From Roseibium album (lineage in GTDB: Bacteria; Pseudomonadota; Alphaproteobacteria; Rhizobiales; Stappiaceae): a stretch of DNA of 64,000 bases. The position numbers and the translations under genes are program-made. Under the pieces are notes generated by a model. The model did no database searches. It was not told the origin of the DNA and saw only the letters and a list, made by a program, of their open reading frames with translations. Positions 36,892-44,768 of the stretch are shown piece by piece (positions within the stretch are counted from its first letter, which is position 1; every line of letters starts with the position of its first letter). The stretch lies in the NCBI GenBank assembly GCA_001404055.1, contig CXTY01000005.1, positions 1 to 64,000 of the forward strand, read 5' to 3'.

Positions 36892-37599
36892 TTATCTTTG
36901 CGGCTGCATCTCGCCGGTGCAGCCGTTTCTCGCTTTATCCTGATCAAGCCAGTGGATCATGCCACCCGCCGCGACTGCGTCCTCATGGTCATGTGTTACC
37001 AGAAGTACCGGCAGGCCGTTTTTTCTGGCAAGTTTAAAGACAAGGTCTCTGATATCTGCGCGGCGTGTCTGGTCGAGACTTGAAAATGGTTCATCCAGCA
37101 AAAGAGCTCTTGGTTCGGATAGTAGTGTTCGCATCAGGGCTACGCGTGTCTGCTGACCGCCAGACAGCGTTGCGGGGTCTCGTGACCCAAATCCGGCTAG
37201 CCCCACGTCTTCCAGTGCCTGTTCTGCCAAGTCCCTGCGGATAGCTCTGCCCTTCACTGATGCAGGAATGGCAAACATGAGATTTTGCAGCACCGACATG
37301 TGAGGGAACAGAAGCGGAGACTGGAACATCAGGCCTATATGGCGTTCCTGCGCAGGCCGCTCGGTCAAATCTTCACCGGCAAGGATTACACGGCCTTCGG
37401 CTTCAAAGTCAGGTTTCAGGTAGCCGGCAATGAAATCGAGCAGGCTCGACTTGCCGCTGCCGCTCTCCCCCATGATCGTGAGGACGGTTCCAGGGAGAAT
37501 GTGGCAATCAATGTCCAGAAGAAGCAAATCATCCAGACGTATGGCGACATTTTCAAGCCTGAGGCCGGATGTGCGGTCGGAAGAATCCACTTGGTGCAT
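36892..37599 (-). CDS. ynjD: ABC transporter ATP-binding protein, YnjD-like
   Basis: 235 residues in one ABC domain: Walker A MGESGSGKSSLLDF, signature LSGGQQTRVALMR, Walker B ALLLDEPFSSLD, and the H-loop in LLVTHDHEDA. It powers the adjacent two-domain permease. Its ATG overlaps the permease stop by one base (TAATG). By order and relatedness the three genes correspond to E. coli ynjBCD, whose substrate is not settled; a thiamine-like or metal substrate has been guessed for the family but nothing here decides. Confidence 0.85.
   Translation of the reverse strand: MHQVDSSDRTSGLRLENVAIRLDDLLLLDIDCHILPGTVLTIMGESGSGKSSLLDFIAGYLKPDFEAEGRVILAGEDLTERPAQERHIGLMFQSPLLFPHMSVLQNLMFAIPASVKGRAIRRDLAEQALEDVGLAGFGSRDPATLSGGQQTRVALMRTLLSEPRALLLDEPFSSLDQTRRADIRDLVFKLARKNGLPVLLVTHDHEDAVAAGGMIHWLDQDKARNGCTGEMQPQR
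36901..36930 (+). terminator. Hairpin downstream of bfr
   Basis: CGGCTGCA (36901-36908) pairs with TGCAGCCG (36918-36925) and is followed by TTTCT. It begins 13 bases after the bfr stop and overlaps the 3' end of the converging ATPase gene. Confidence 0.5.
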
Positions 37600-39299
37600 T
37601 ACCCTTTCAACTGCATGGCAGAACGGTTGCTATGGACCACGGACGGAACGACAGCGGCCAAAGTAAACGCGGCGAGCGGAATGAGGAGTTGCAGCAATCC
37701 ATAAAGAGCTGCGATCTGCCGGTTTCCCCCACTCGCCAGTGCGACACTCTCTGTCGTTATGGTTTCGATCCGTCCTGCGCCGATCATCAGTGTCGGCAGG
37801 TATTGTCCAACTGAAATCGCAACAGCAATTGCAAAGGTGACCAAAACGGGGCGAAGCAGCAAGGGCAATTGTATCTGCCAGAAGATCTGTACGCGGGATG
37901 CACCCAATGATGTTGCGGCTTTTGCAAACCTCGGGTCAAGACGGTTCCAGGGGTCGCTTAAGGATAGAAAGGCATAAGGAAATACAAAGACCAGGTGGGC
38001 AAGCAAAACCGCTCCGATTGTTCCACCGATCCCGGCAACGAGAAAGAACATCTGCAACCCGAACAAGAACCCTACCTGAGGCAAAAGAAGCGGAAGGAAT
38101 ATGAGTGTCTTCAGTCTTCTGCTGTCGCGTTTGTTCCGATAACTGCGCGCCTCAAGCAACCACAATGTCATCCCAGTTGCGATCACCGCCGCTGCTGAAG
38201 CAATCAGGAGCGTCGAGGTTAGTGCCGGGCCGGCCATCAAAACGGCTTTTATCACCTGCGTGAGGCTGAAATTTTGTGGAAGCGTAGCTGGAAACCACCA
38301 GGATTTTGCACCAGACCAGAGCACCAGAAGAGCAATTGCGAGCGCCATCAGGACAATGATCGACAGCATTGGAATCAGGCCGGCAAGTTGCCCGACCTTT
38401 TCCCGTTGATGTCGGCGACCCATTACAAATTGTTGGCGCAAACAGGTTTCGGCAATTCTCTCCAGCACCAGAAAAGCAAAAATCGCAGCCGCACTCACAA
38501 ACAGTTGCAAGAGCGCACCGGCAGACGCCATCAGCCGCATGGCGAGATCCGGGTCATTCATCCAGATGATTAGCCGGGGAGCGAGTGGCCTCGGAGTGGT
38601 TGGGCCAAGAATTTCTGCCACATCGACAACTGAAGTCGCATACGCAATGACCGCGAGCATGGGCAGTCGAATGAGTGGATAGATCTGTGGCAAGACAACC
38701 AGGAAAAACGTTGCCATTCGGCCGTACCCGAGGCTTGTGCCTGCCTTGAAGTAGTTTTGTATATGCGGCCTGTTCAATGCCGCCATTGTTATGAGAAACA
38801 GAAACGGGACTTCTTTGGCCACCAGTCCAAGCGTCATCGCGAGCCCGTAGGGATCATTCAGGATCAGAACGTCGGGAGGTCGGGTCCAGCCGGTTGCCCA
38901 CGGGGAAATGAAGCGCACCAGAAATCCAGAGGGTGCAATCAGAAACGCCAGGCCGATTGCTGCGGCCGCGTGCGGGATGGACAGGATAGGTGACAGGAAC
39001 CGGCTCAGGCGGCGAAAGGTCCTTGTCCCGTACCAACCCGCCGTGAATAGCAGCACGATCACAAGAGAAACAATCGATGCAGTGAGGCCCGTGCCTAGGC
39101 TGAGCGACACGGATCTCGTCAAACCGGGTTCCGCGAAGAGCTGGTGGAATGGCTCGAGCGAAAGGGTTTCAAATCCGAGAACTGGCAGGTATCCAAAGGC
39201 CGGGAGCGCTGTGCCCGCGAGTCCGGCCAGGACCGGAACTGCCAGGAGCAGGACGGTCAGGACTGAGGGAACGTCCGGATTTCCATTCGCTCGCACCAA
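37599..39299 (-). CDS. ynjC: ABC transporter permease with two fused membrane domains, YnjC-like
   Basis: 566 residues with about 12 transmembrane helices: two homologous permease domains (about 60-260 and 345-555), each with a coupling-loop EAA-like segment (KAGTSLGYGRMATFFLVVLP; AATSLGASRVQIFWQIQLPL). A single fused chain would replace the usual permease dimer. The start at 39299 is TTG followed by GTG; the region before the first helix is short either way. It begins seven bases after the substrate-binding gene and overlaps the ATPase start. Confidence 0.87.
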   Translation of the reverse strand: MVRANGNPDVPSVLTVLLLAVPVLAGLAGTALPAFGYLPVLGFETLSLEPFHQLFAEPGLTRSVSLSLGTGLTASIVSLVIVLLFTAGWYGTRTFRRLSRFLSPILSIPHAAAAIGLAFLIAPSGFLVRFISPWATGWTRPPDVLILNDPYGLAMTLGLVAKEVPFLFLITMAALNRPHIQNYFKAGTSLGYGRMATFFLVVLPQIYPLIRLPMLAVIAYATSVVDVAEILGPTTPRPLAPRLIIWMNDPDLAMRLMASAGALLQLFVSAAAIFAFLVLERIAETCLRQQFVMGRRHQREKVGQLAGLIPMLSIIVLMALAIALLVLWSGAKSWWFPATLPQNFSLTQVIKAVLMAGPALTSTLLIASAAAVIATGMTLWLLEARSYRNKRDSRRLKTLIFLPLLLPQVGFLFGLQMFFLVAGIGGTIGAVLLAHLVFVFPYAFLSLSDPWNRLDPRFAKAATSLGASRVQIFWQIQLPLLLRPVLVTFAIAVAISVGQYLPTLMIGAGRIETITTESVALASGGNRQIAALYGLLQLLIPLAAFTLAAVVPSVVHSNRSAMQLKG

Positions 39300-39305
39300 G
39301 CAGCT

Positions 39306-40523
39306 TCACTCGCTTCCTGAACCATAACGTGCCACCCAGGCCTCTTCCAGGGCCACAACCCAACTCGGATGTGGTTCGGTAAGAACCGGTCCGAGGTCTT
39401 CCGGTTTGAGTGTAGCGGGGCCGAGATCAAGCGCTTCGAACAGAGCCTTTTCGTTTGCGGGAAGGGCGTCCACATCTAACACAGTCGGGTCTCCCCAGAT
39501 TTCCGGTTCCTGCTTGCGTGTCTGTGCCAATGGAGAAAGCAGGAAATTTGCGTAGACCTTTGCGCCCTCCTGATTGGAACTGTTGAAGGGGATGGCAACA
39601 AAATGGGTGTTGCCGATCGTTCCGCCGTCCAAGACAAAGGTTCTTACGGTCGCAGGAAGCTCTCCATTCGCAATGGCCCCCGAGGCATCTCCGGGATTGA
39701 AGGAAAACGCGATATCCAGTTCGCCGTCGGCAAGTAACCGGCGCATATGAGCGGCGTCTTTCGGAAATGCTTTACCTTGTCGCCAGAGATGTGGATGCAA
39801 GTCATCCAGGTATGCGAACAGCGGGCCAAATGTTTCTGCCGCAACGGTCATGTCATAAGGGCTTGCGAGCGCGGATGCATCTGGCGCGGTGGTTATCAGG
39901 ACCTGTTTAAGGAAGGTCGTTCCGTAGAAATTGGGCGGCTGTGGGTAGGCGAAGCGTCCCGGATTGTCTTTTGCGAACGCAAGCAGCTCACCAAGAGAGG
40001 AGGGAGGCGTATTCAGGCGCGCACTGTCATGCATGAAAACCAGTTTGGCCATGCCCCATGGGCTTTCCTGCCCCTCGGTCGGCACCGTGAAATCCACGAC
40101 AACAGTCGGTTTGTTCTCCACATCGACGTATTTCCAGTTCGGCAGAGAGTTAGCCCAGCCGGCCTCGGCCAGCAGGGCGTTGTCTTTCATCGATGCAAAG
40201 TTTTCGCCGTTGATCCAGACAAGATCAATGGCGCCGCCAGACGATTTGCCGACGGACTTTTCCGCAAGGACCTGTGAAACGACATTGGCAGTGTCGTTGA
40301 CTTTCACATGAACGACCCGCACACCAAACTCGCGTTCAACTTGCCGGGCCGCCCATTGGATATAGGCGTTGATACGTGGCTCGCCGCCCCAGGCATGAAA
40401 ATAGACAGTTTGGCCTTTGGCCTTTTCAAGAACGGCTTGCCAGTCATTGTCCTGCGCAGCCGCAACTTCCGGAAGTATAAGCGAGACGAGAAGAACAAGT
40501 CTGGCGGCAATCGTTTGAATCAT
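39306..40523 (-). CDS. ynjB: ABC transporter substrate-binding protein, YnjB-like
   Basis: 405 residues with a signal peptide (MIQTIAARLVLLVSLILPEV, AAAQD cleavage). The mature part is a type II periplasmic binding protein (YFHAWGGEPRINAYIQWAAR; PQPPNFYGTTFLKQVLI; STNQ-like contact regions not assignable). It captures the substrate for the two downstream genes and is first in the operon, with AGGGA eight bases before its ATG. I looked for a THI-box riboswitch upstream and saw none. Homologues are annotated YnjB; substrate is unknown. Confidence 0.87.
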   Translation of the reverse strand: MIQTIAARLVLLVSLILPEVAAAQDNDWQAVLEKAKGQTVYFHAWGGEPRINAYIQWAARQVEREFGVRVVHVKVNDTANVVSQVLAEKSVGKSSGGAIDLVWINGENFASMKDNALLAEAGWANSLPNWKYVDVENKPTVVVDFTVPTEGQESPWGMAKLVFMHDSARLNTPPSSLGELLAFAKDNPGRFAYPQPPNFYGTTFLKQVLITTAPDASALASPYDMTVAAETFGPLFAYLDDLHPHLWRQGKAFPKDAAHMRRLLADGELDIAFSFNPGDASGAIANGELPATVRTFVLDGGTIGNTHFVAIPFNSSNQEGAKVYANFLLSPLAQTRKQEPEIWGDPTVLDVDALPANEKALFEALDLGPATLKPEDLGPVLTEPHPSWVVALEEAWVARYGSGSE

Positions 40524-40636
40524 GTCATTTTCCCTGCTTGTTTTACCGTCTCACTCGCGCGTGCCGTATGACACGGTCAAGACAAGGCTTTGTGAAGCCC
40601 TTCGCTCTATCCGACGGCGCAGGGCGTTAACACTGT

Positions 40637-41092
40637 TCACACCGGCAGAATGTGTGTGTCCTTGATTTCTTCCATGACGGCATAGGTATGGGTTTCGCGT
40701 ACACCTGGCAACGCCAGAACCACATCGGAAAGGAAGGCGCGATAGGCTTCCATGTCTTTCACGCGGCTCTTCATCAGGTAGTCGAACCCTCCTGCAACCA
40801 TGTGGCACTCCAGAACATCGGGCGAGCGTTCAACTGCAATCTTGAATGCGTCGAATATCTCGGGTGATGTGCGCTCCAACCGTATCTCAACAAAAACCAG
40901 CAGGCCGCGCTCCACCTTCTTCGGATTCAGGCTGGCAGAGAAGTGTTCAATATAACCATCCCGCACCAGCCGCTTCATGCGTTCCGCCGTGGCTGTTGCA
41001 GACAATCGGACACGTTCGGACAAATCTGTGTTGGTAATCCGCCCATCTTTCTGAAGAACCTTTAGAATTCGGCGATCGGTAGCATCGAGCAC
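40637..41092 (-). CDS. putR: Lrp/AsnC-family activator of proline utilisation
   Basis: 151 residues: an N-terminal helix-turn-helix (RITNTDLSERVRLSATATAE) and the C-terminal RAM ligand-binding domain (FVEIRLERTSPEIFDAFKIA, GGFDYLMKSRV). It is divergent from putA, as in other alphaproteobacteria where PutR activates putA in response to proline. The 141-base region between them is A/T rich, a common target for Lrp-type proteins. The name rests on position and family. Confidence 0.88.
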   Translation of the reverse strand: MLDATDRRILKVLQKDGRITNTDLSERVRLSATATAERMKRLVRDGYIEHFSASLNPKKVERGLLVFVEIRLERTSPEIFDAFKIAVERSPDVLECHMVAGGFDYLMKSRVKDMEAYRAFLSDVVLALPGVRETHTYAVMEEIKDTHILPV

Positions 41093-41233
41093 GGTGAATT
41101 ACCCTTAAAATCCTGCAACTATCAAAGATATACTCTGCCTAGAATGGAAAAAACAGAGGAAAAAAAGCGTAAAATTAATGTAATTTAGGGAAATCTGTAG
41201 ACCTGCCCCGCTGGGCTCTCTTGGGAGGTGTTC

Positions 41234-44200
41234 ATGACCGCAACTGCTGCTGCCATGAAAACATTTGAAAGTGACACTCTGAAACCGTTTCGCGCTGCAT
41301 ATGCGCCTGACGACAAGGCGCTGGTTGAGGCGCTTTTGAAAGAAGCGTCCGGTGATCCTGTGGTGGAAAAGCTGATTGACCAACGGGCGCGTGGCTACAT
41401 CGATGACATGCGGTCTGTTCAGGTCGGCCTTGGCGGGGTGGAAGATTTCATGCGGGAGTTTGGCCTGACCACCCGCGAAGGTCTTGCAATGATGGTTCTG
41501 GCCGAAGCACTACTGCGGGTACCGGACGCAACCACGGCAGACAAACTGATTGAAGACAAACTGGCTGCAGCCCGCTTTGATGACCCTTCGGGGCACAAGT
41601 CGGACACCTGGCTGGTCTCCGCGTCATCCTGGGCGCTGGGCGTCACCTCCCGACTTTTGCATCCGGGTGATACGCCGCAGAGCATTCTCTCCAGCCTCGT
41701 CAAACGTCTTGGCACGCCAACAGTGCGCGTTGCAACGCGCAACGCGATGCGATTGCTGGGGCATCAGTTCGTGCTGGGGGAAACCATCCAGAAAGCGCTT
41801 GAGCGTGCAAAGACACAGGAAAGCAAGGGATACCGGTATTCCTATGACATGCTGGGCGAGGGAGCCCGCACGGCGAAGGATGCGGAACGCTATTTTCAAT
41901 CGTACGCGAATGCCATTGAATCGATAGGCAAATCGGCAGGCGACAAGCTATTGCCGGACCGTCCTGGCATTTCAGTCAAGCTTTCGGCGCTTCACCCTCG
42001 CTATCAGGGCGTCAACGGCGAACGGGTGCGCGAGGAACTGTTGCCGCGCCTGCGTGAACTGGTGCAGATGGCCAAGGATCGGAACCTCAATTTCACGATT
42101 GATGCAGAAGAGGCTGACCGTCTGGAAATTTCACTCGACGTGATTGCTGCCTTGCTCACGGACCCGGTGACAGAGGGTTGGGACGGTTTTGGCCTGGCTG
42201 TACAGGCTTATCAAAAGCGCGGCGTTCATGTCATTGACTGGCTGGTAAATGCTGCGCGCAAGAGCAACAGAAAACTGATGGTTCGTCTCGTCAAGGGCGC
42301 CTACTGGGATACGGAAATCAAACATGCGCAGGAAAATGGTGCTGACGGCTATCCTGTCTTTTCCCGCAAGGCGGCAACGGATCTTTCCTATCTTTGTTGT
42401 GCCAAGCGCATGCTGGCCGCACGTGATGTTCTTTATCCGCAATTTGCGACCCATAACGCCCTGACGGTCGCGCAGATTGTCGAGTTGTCAGGTGGCAAGG
42501 CAGAAGGGTATGAGTTCCAGCGCCTGCATGGCATGGGGGAGAGCCTCTTCAAATCCGTTTCCGAGCGTGACGGCTTTCCTTGCCGGATCTATGCACCGGT
42601 CGGAGGGCACAAGGACCTGCTTGCCTATCTGGTCCGTCGTTTGCTGGAAAATGGGGCGAATTCGTCCTTCGTAACGATTGTCGGCGACGCGTCCGTTTCC
42701 GTGGAAAGCATGTTGAAACGACCGTCGGCAATTCTCGACAACGGTCATCATGCAACCAATCGCTCGATTCCCCTGCCCAAGGATCTTTATGGCGAAAGCC
42801 GGCGGAACTCCGATGGCATTGAATTCGGCTGTGCGTTAGAGCGCAACACGCTCACCGAGGGAATGGCCAGGACAACTGCACCGTTCACCGACGCAGGCCC
42901 GCTCGGGGCTGAATTGCCTCAAGGTGGAGAAGCCAATCCTGTATTTGCGCCGATGGATGGCAGTACCAAAGTCGGTACCGTGCGGTTTGCTGATCCGGAT
43001 ACGGCTAAAAAAGCAATTGAAATTGCGCAAAAGGGATTTGAGACATGGTCCCGCAAGCCGGTGAATGAACGGGCAGCGGCGCTTGATAGAGTCGGAGATC
43101 TTCTGGAAGAAAACCGCGACCGGCTGATGATGATCCTGTCGATGGAAGCAGGCAAAAGCCTCACCGACGGGATAGCAGAGATCAGGGAAGCCGTAGACTT
43201 CTGCCGTTACTATGCAAACGAAGCCAGAACCTTGTTCGGCGAGGGCCGCCTGATGCCGGGCCCCACGGGCGAAGAAAACCGATATCGCTATCGTGGACGC
43301 GGGGTATTTGTCTGTATTTCGCCCTGGAATTTCCCGCTGGCGATTTTCCTTGGTCAGATCAGCGCCGCACTATTGGGCGGCAATGCCGTTGTCGCCAAAC
43401 CGGCCGAACAAACGCCGCTGATTGCCTATGAAACTGCCAAGCTCCTATACCAGGCAGGCGTTCCGGAAGATGCATTCTTTCTCCTTCCGGGCGAGGGGGA
43501 TATCGGCGCTGCATTGACATCGCACCCAGCTGTTGCGGGTGTTGCCTTCACCGGATCGACGGAAACTGCCTGGGCGATCAACAAAACCCTTGCTGCCAAG
43601 CGCGGGCCGATCGTGCCGCTGGTCGCCGAAACCGGCGGCATTAACGCCATGTTGGTTGACGCGACTGCTTTGCCGGAACAGGTCTGCGACGATGTCATGA
43701 TGTCGGCCTTCCAGTCTGCGGGCCAGCGCTGTTCTGCTCTAAGACTTCTCTATGTTCAGGAAGACGTTGCTGACCACCTGCTTCAGATGCTGGAGGGGGG
43801 AGCCAAAGAATTGAGCCTCGGTGATCCGAGACTGCAGGCAACCGATATCGGCCCGGTAATTGACGATGAAGCCAGGAACAACATCCTGTCCCATGTCGAT
43901 GACATGAAGGAAAGCCAGACCCTGCGCTACGCTGGGGTGACACCTTCCGGCAAACTCGCAAACGGTTCCTGGGTTGCTCCGCACATCATAGAGCTCGACA
44001 AGGCGGACGCGCTGACACGCGAAGTCTTTGGACCGGTGCTGCACGTTGTGCGCTACAATGCGAGCGATATAGACGCTGTACTCGATCAGATTGCTTCCAC
44101 CGGATATGGTTTGACACTTGGTGTCCACAGCCGGATCGATGCGACAGTGAAGAAGGTCGTCGACAGGCTTTCTGTCGGCAATGTCTACGTCAATCGCAAC

Positions 44201-44374
44201 ACCATCGGTGCCGTCGTCGGTACACAGCCATTTGGTGGGTCAGGCCTTTCGGGCACAGGCCCGAAGGCAGGTGGCCCGGCCTATCTGACAAGGTTTGCAC
44301 TGGAACAAGTGGTGTCGATCAACACGGCTGCTGCTGGCGGGAATGCCAGTCTCGTTGCGGCGTCTGATGATTGA
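41234..44374 (+). CDS. putA: Bifunctional proline dehydrogenase/P5C dehydrogenase
   Basis: 1046 residues from the ATG at 41234; GGGAGG lies five bases before it, better placed than for the GTG at 41228. Order: N-terminal arm, FAD-binding proline dehydrogenase barrel (about 150-470, ISVKLSALHPRYQ, VRLVKGAYWDTEI), linker, and the NAD-dependent aldehyde dehydrogenase domain (about 550-1000) with VAETGGINAM and the catalytic Cys in SAFQSAGQRCSAL. It oxidises proline to glutamate with channelling of P5C. It lacks the N-terminal ribbon-helix-helix of E. coli PutA, which fits regulation by the separate PutR. Confidence 0.97.
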   Translation: MTATAAAMKTFESDTLKPFRAAYAPDDKALVEALLKEASGDPVVEKLIDQRARGYIDDMRSVQVGLGGVEDFMREFGLTTREGLAMMVLAEALLRVPDATTADKLIEDKLAAARFDDPSGHKSDTWLVSASSWALGVTSRLLHPGDTPQSILSSLVKRLGTPTVRVATRNAMRLLGHQFVLGETIQKALERAKTQESKGYRYSYDMLGEGARTAKDAERYFQSYANAIESIGKSAGDKLLPDRPGISVKLSALHPRYQGVNGERVREELLPRLRELVQMAKDRNLNFTIDAEEADRLEISLDVIAALLTDPVTEGWDGFGLAVQAYQKRGVHVIDWLVNAARKSNRKLMVRLVKGAYWDTEIKHAQENGADGYPVFSRKAATDLSYLCCAKRMLAARDVLYPQFATHNALTVAQIVELSGGKAEGYEFQRLHGMGESLFKSVSERDGFPCRIYAPVGGHKDLLAYLVRRLLENGANSSFVTIVGDASVSVESMLKRPSAILDNGHHATNRSIPLPKDLYGESRRNSDGIEFGCALERNTLTEGMARTTAPFTDAGPLGAELPQGGEANPVFAPMDGSTKVGTVRFADPDTAKKAIEIAQKGFETWSRKPVNERAAALDRVGDLLEENRDRLMMILSMEAGKSLTDGIAEIREAVDFCRYYANEARTLFGEGRLMPGPTGEENRYRYRGRGVFVCISPWNFPLAIFLGQISAALLGGNAVVAKPAEQTPLIAYETAKLLYQAGVPEDAFFLLPGEGDIGAALTSHPAVAGVAFTGSTETAWAINKTLAAKRGPIVPLVAETGGINAMLVDATALPEQVCDDVMMSAFQSAGQRCSALRLLYVQEDVADHLLQMLEGGAKELSLGDPRLQATDIGPVIDDEARNNILSHVDDMKESQTLRYAGVTPSGKLANGSWVAPHIIELDKADALTREVFGPVLHVVRYNASDIDAVLDQIASTGYGLTLGVHSRIDATVKKVVDRLSVGNVYVNRNTIGAVVGTQPFGGSGLSGTGPKAGGPAYLTRFALEQVVSINTAAAGGNASLVAASDD

Positions 44375-44426
44375 ATAAGGCGAGTGCCTGCAAGGCCAAT
44401 TGCTGGCGTGTCGGACCTCCACAGCC

Positions 44427-44487
44427 GTCCCGGCTTTGAGCCGGGACCAGCGCGCAAGGATTTTAGGCCTCGGCTCGAGGCCGGGGT
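44427..44487 (-). repeat. Twin-hairpin intergenic repeat, copy 2
   Basis: GTCCCGGC/GCCGGGAC (44427-44434, 44440-44447) and GGCCTCG/CGAGGCC (44466-44472, 44476-44482). Its reverse complement matches copy 1 at 15722-15784 block by block. It follows putA by about 50 bases. With the TIR element next to it, it fills the 394-base gap between putA and hrpB, in which I see no gene. Confidence 0.7.
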
Positions 44488-44579
44488 GGCGCAGGATGGT
44501 CGATTGGGTTGGCGGCAAAGCATTTGGTGCAAGTGGTTTTCTGGTCGTCGTAATGAACGAATGCTCAGCTTCAACGCAA

Positions 44580-44702
44580 TTTGTCATTCCTGCGAAAGCA
44601 GGGATCCAGTAATCTGTTGAACCTGTTGTCGTTTTCAGTCGCTGCCATCATGGAACACTGGATCCCGGACTTGCCGCAATTGCGTCAATCCGGGATGACA
44701 AA
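44580..44702. repeat. TIR-type intergenic repeat (MITE-like), 123 bp
   Basis: TTTGTCAT (44580-44587) is the reverse complement of 44695-44702, and the inner GGGATCCAGT (44601-44610) pairs perfectly with 44657-44666. The GTCATTCC start and the inner GGATCCAG block match the element at 7021-7202, so they belong to one class. No coding capacity. Confidence 0.7.
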
Positions 44703-44768
44703 CGGGCGCTTTAAACACTGTCATAAACAGTATTGTTGAAGGTACTTGGCGATGATCGCACTGACAAA

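Noticed and set aside
40524-40640. TPP riboswitch before the YnjBCD-like operon
   Set aside because: I looked for the conserved CTGAGA and ACCTGA boxes on the minus strand and did not see them.
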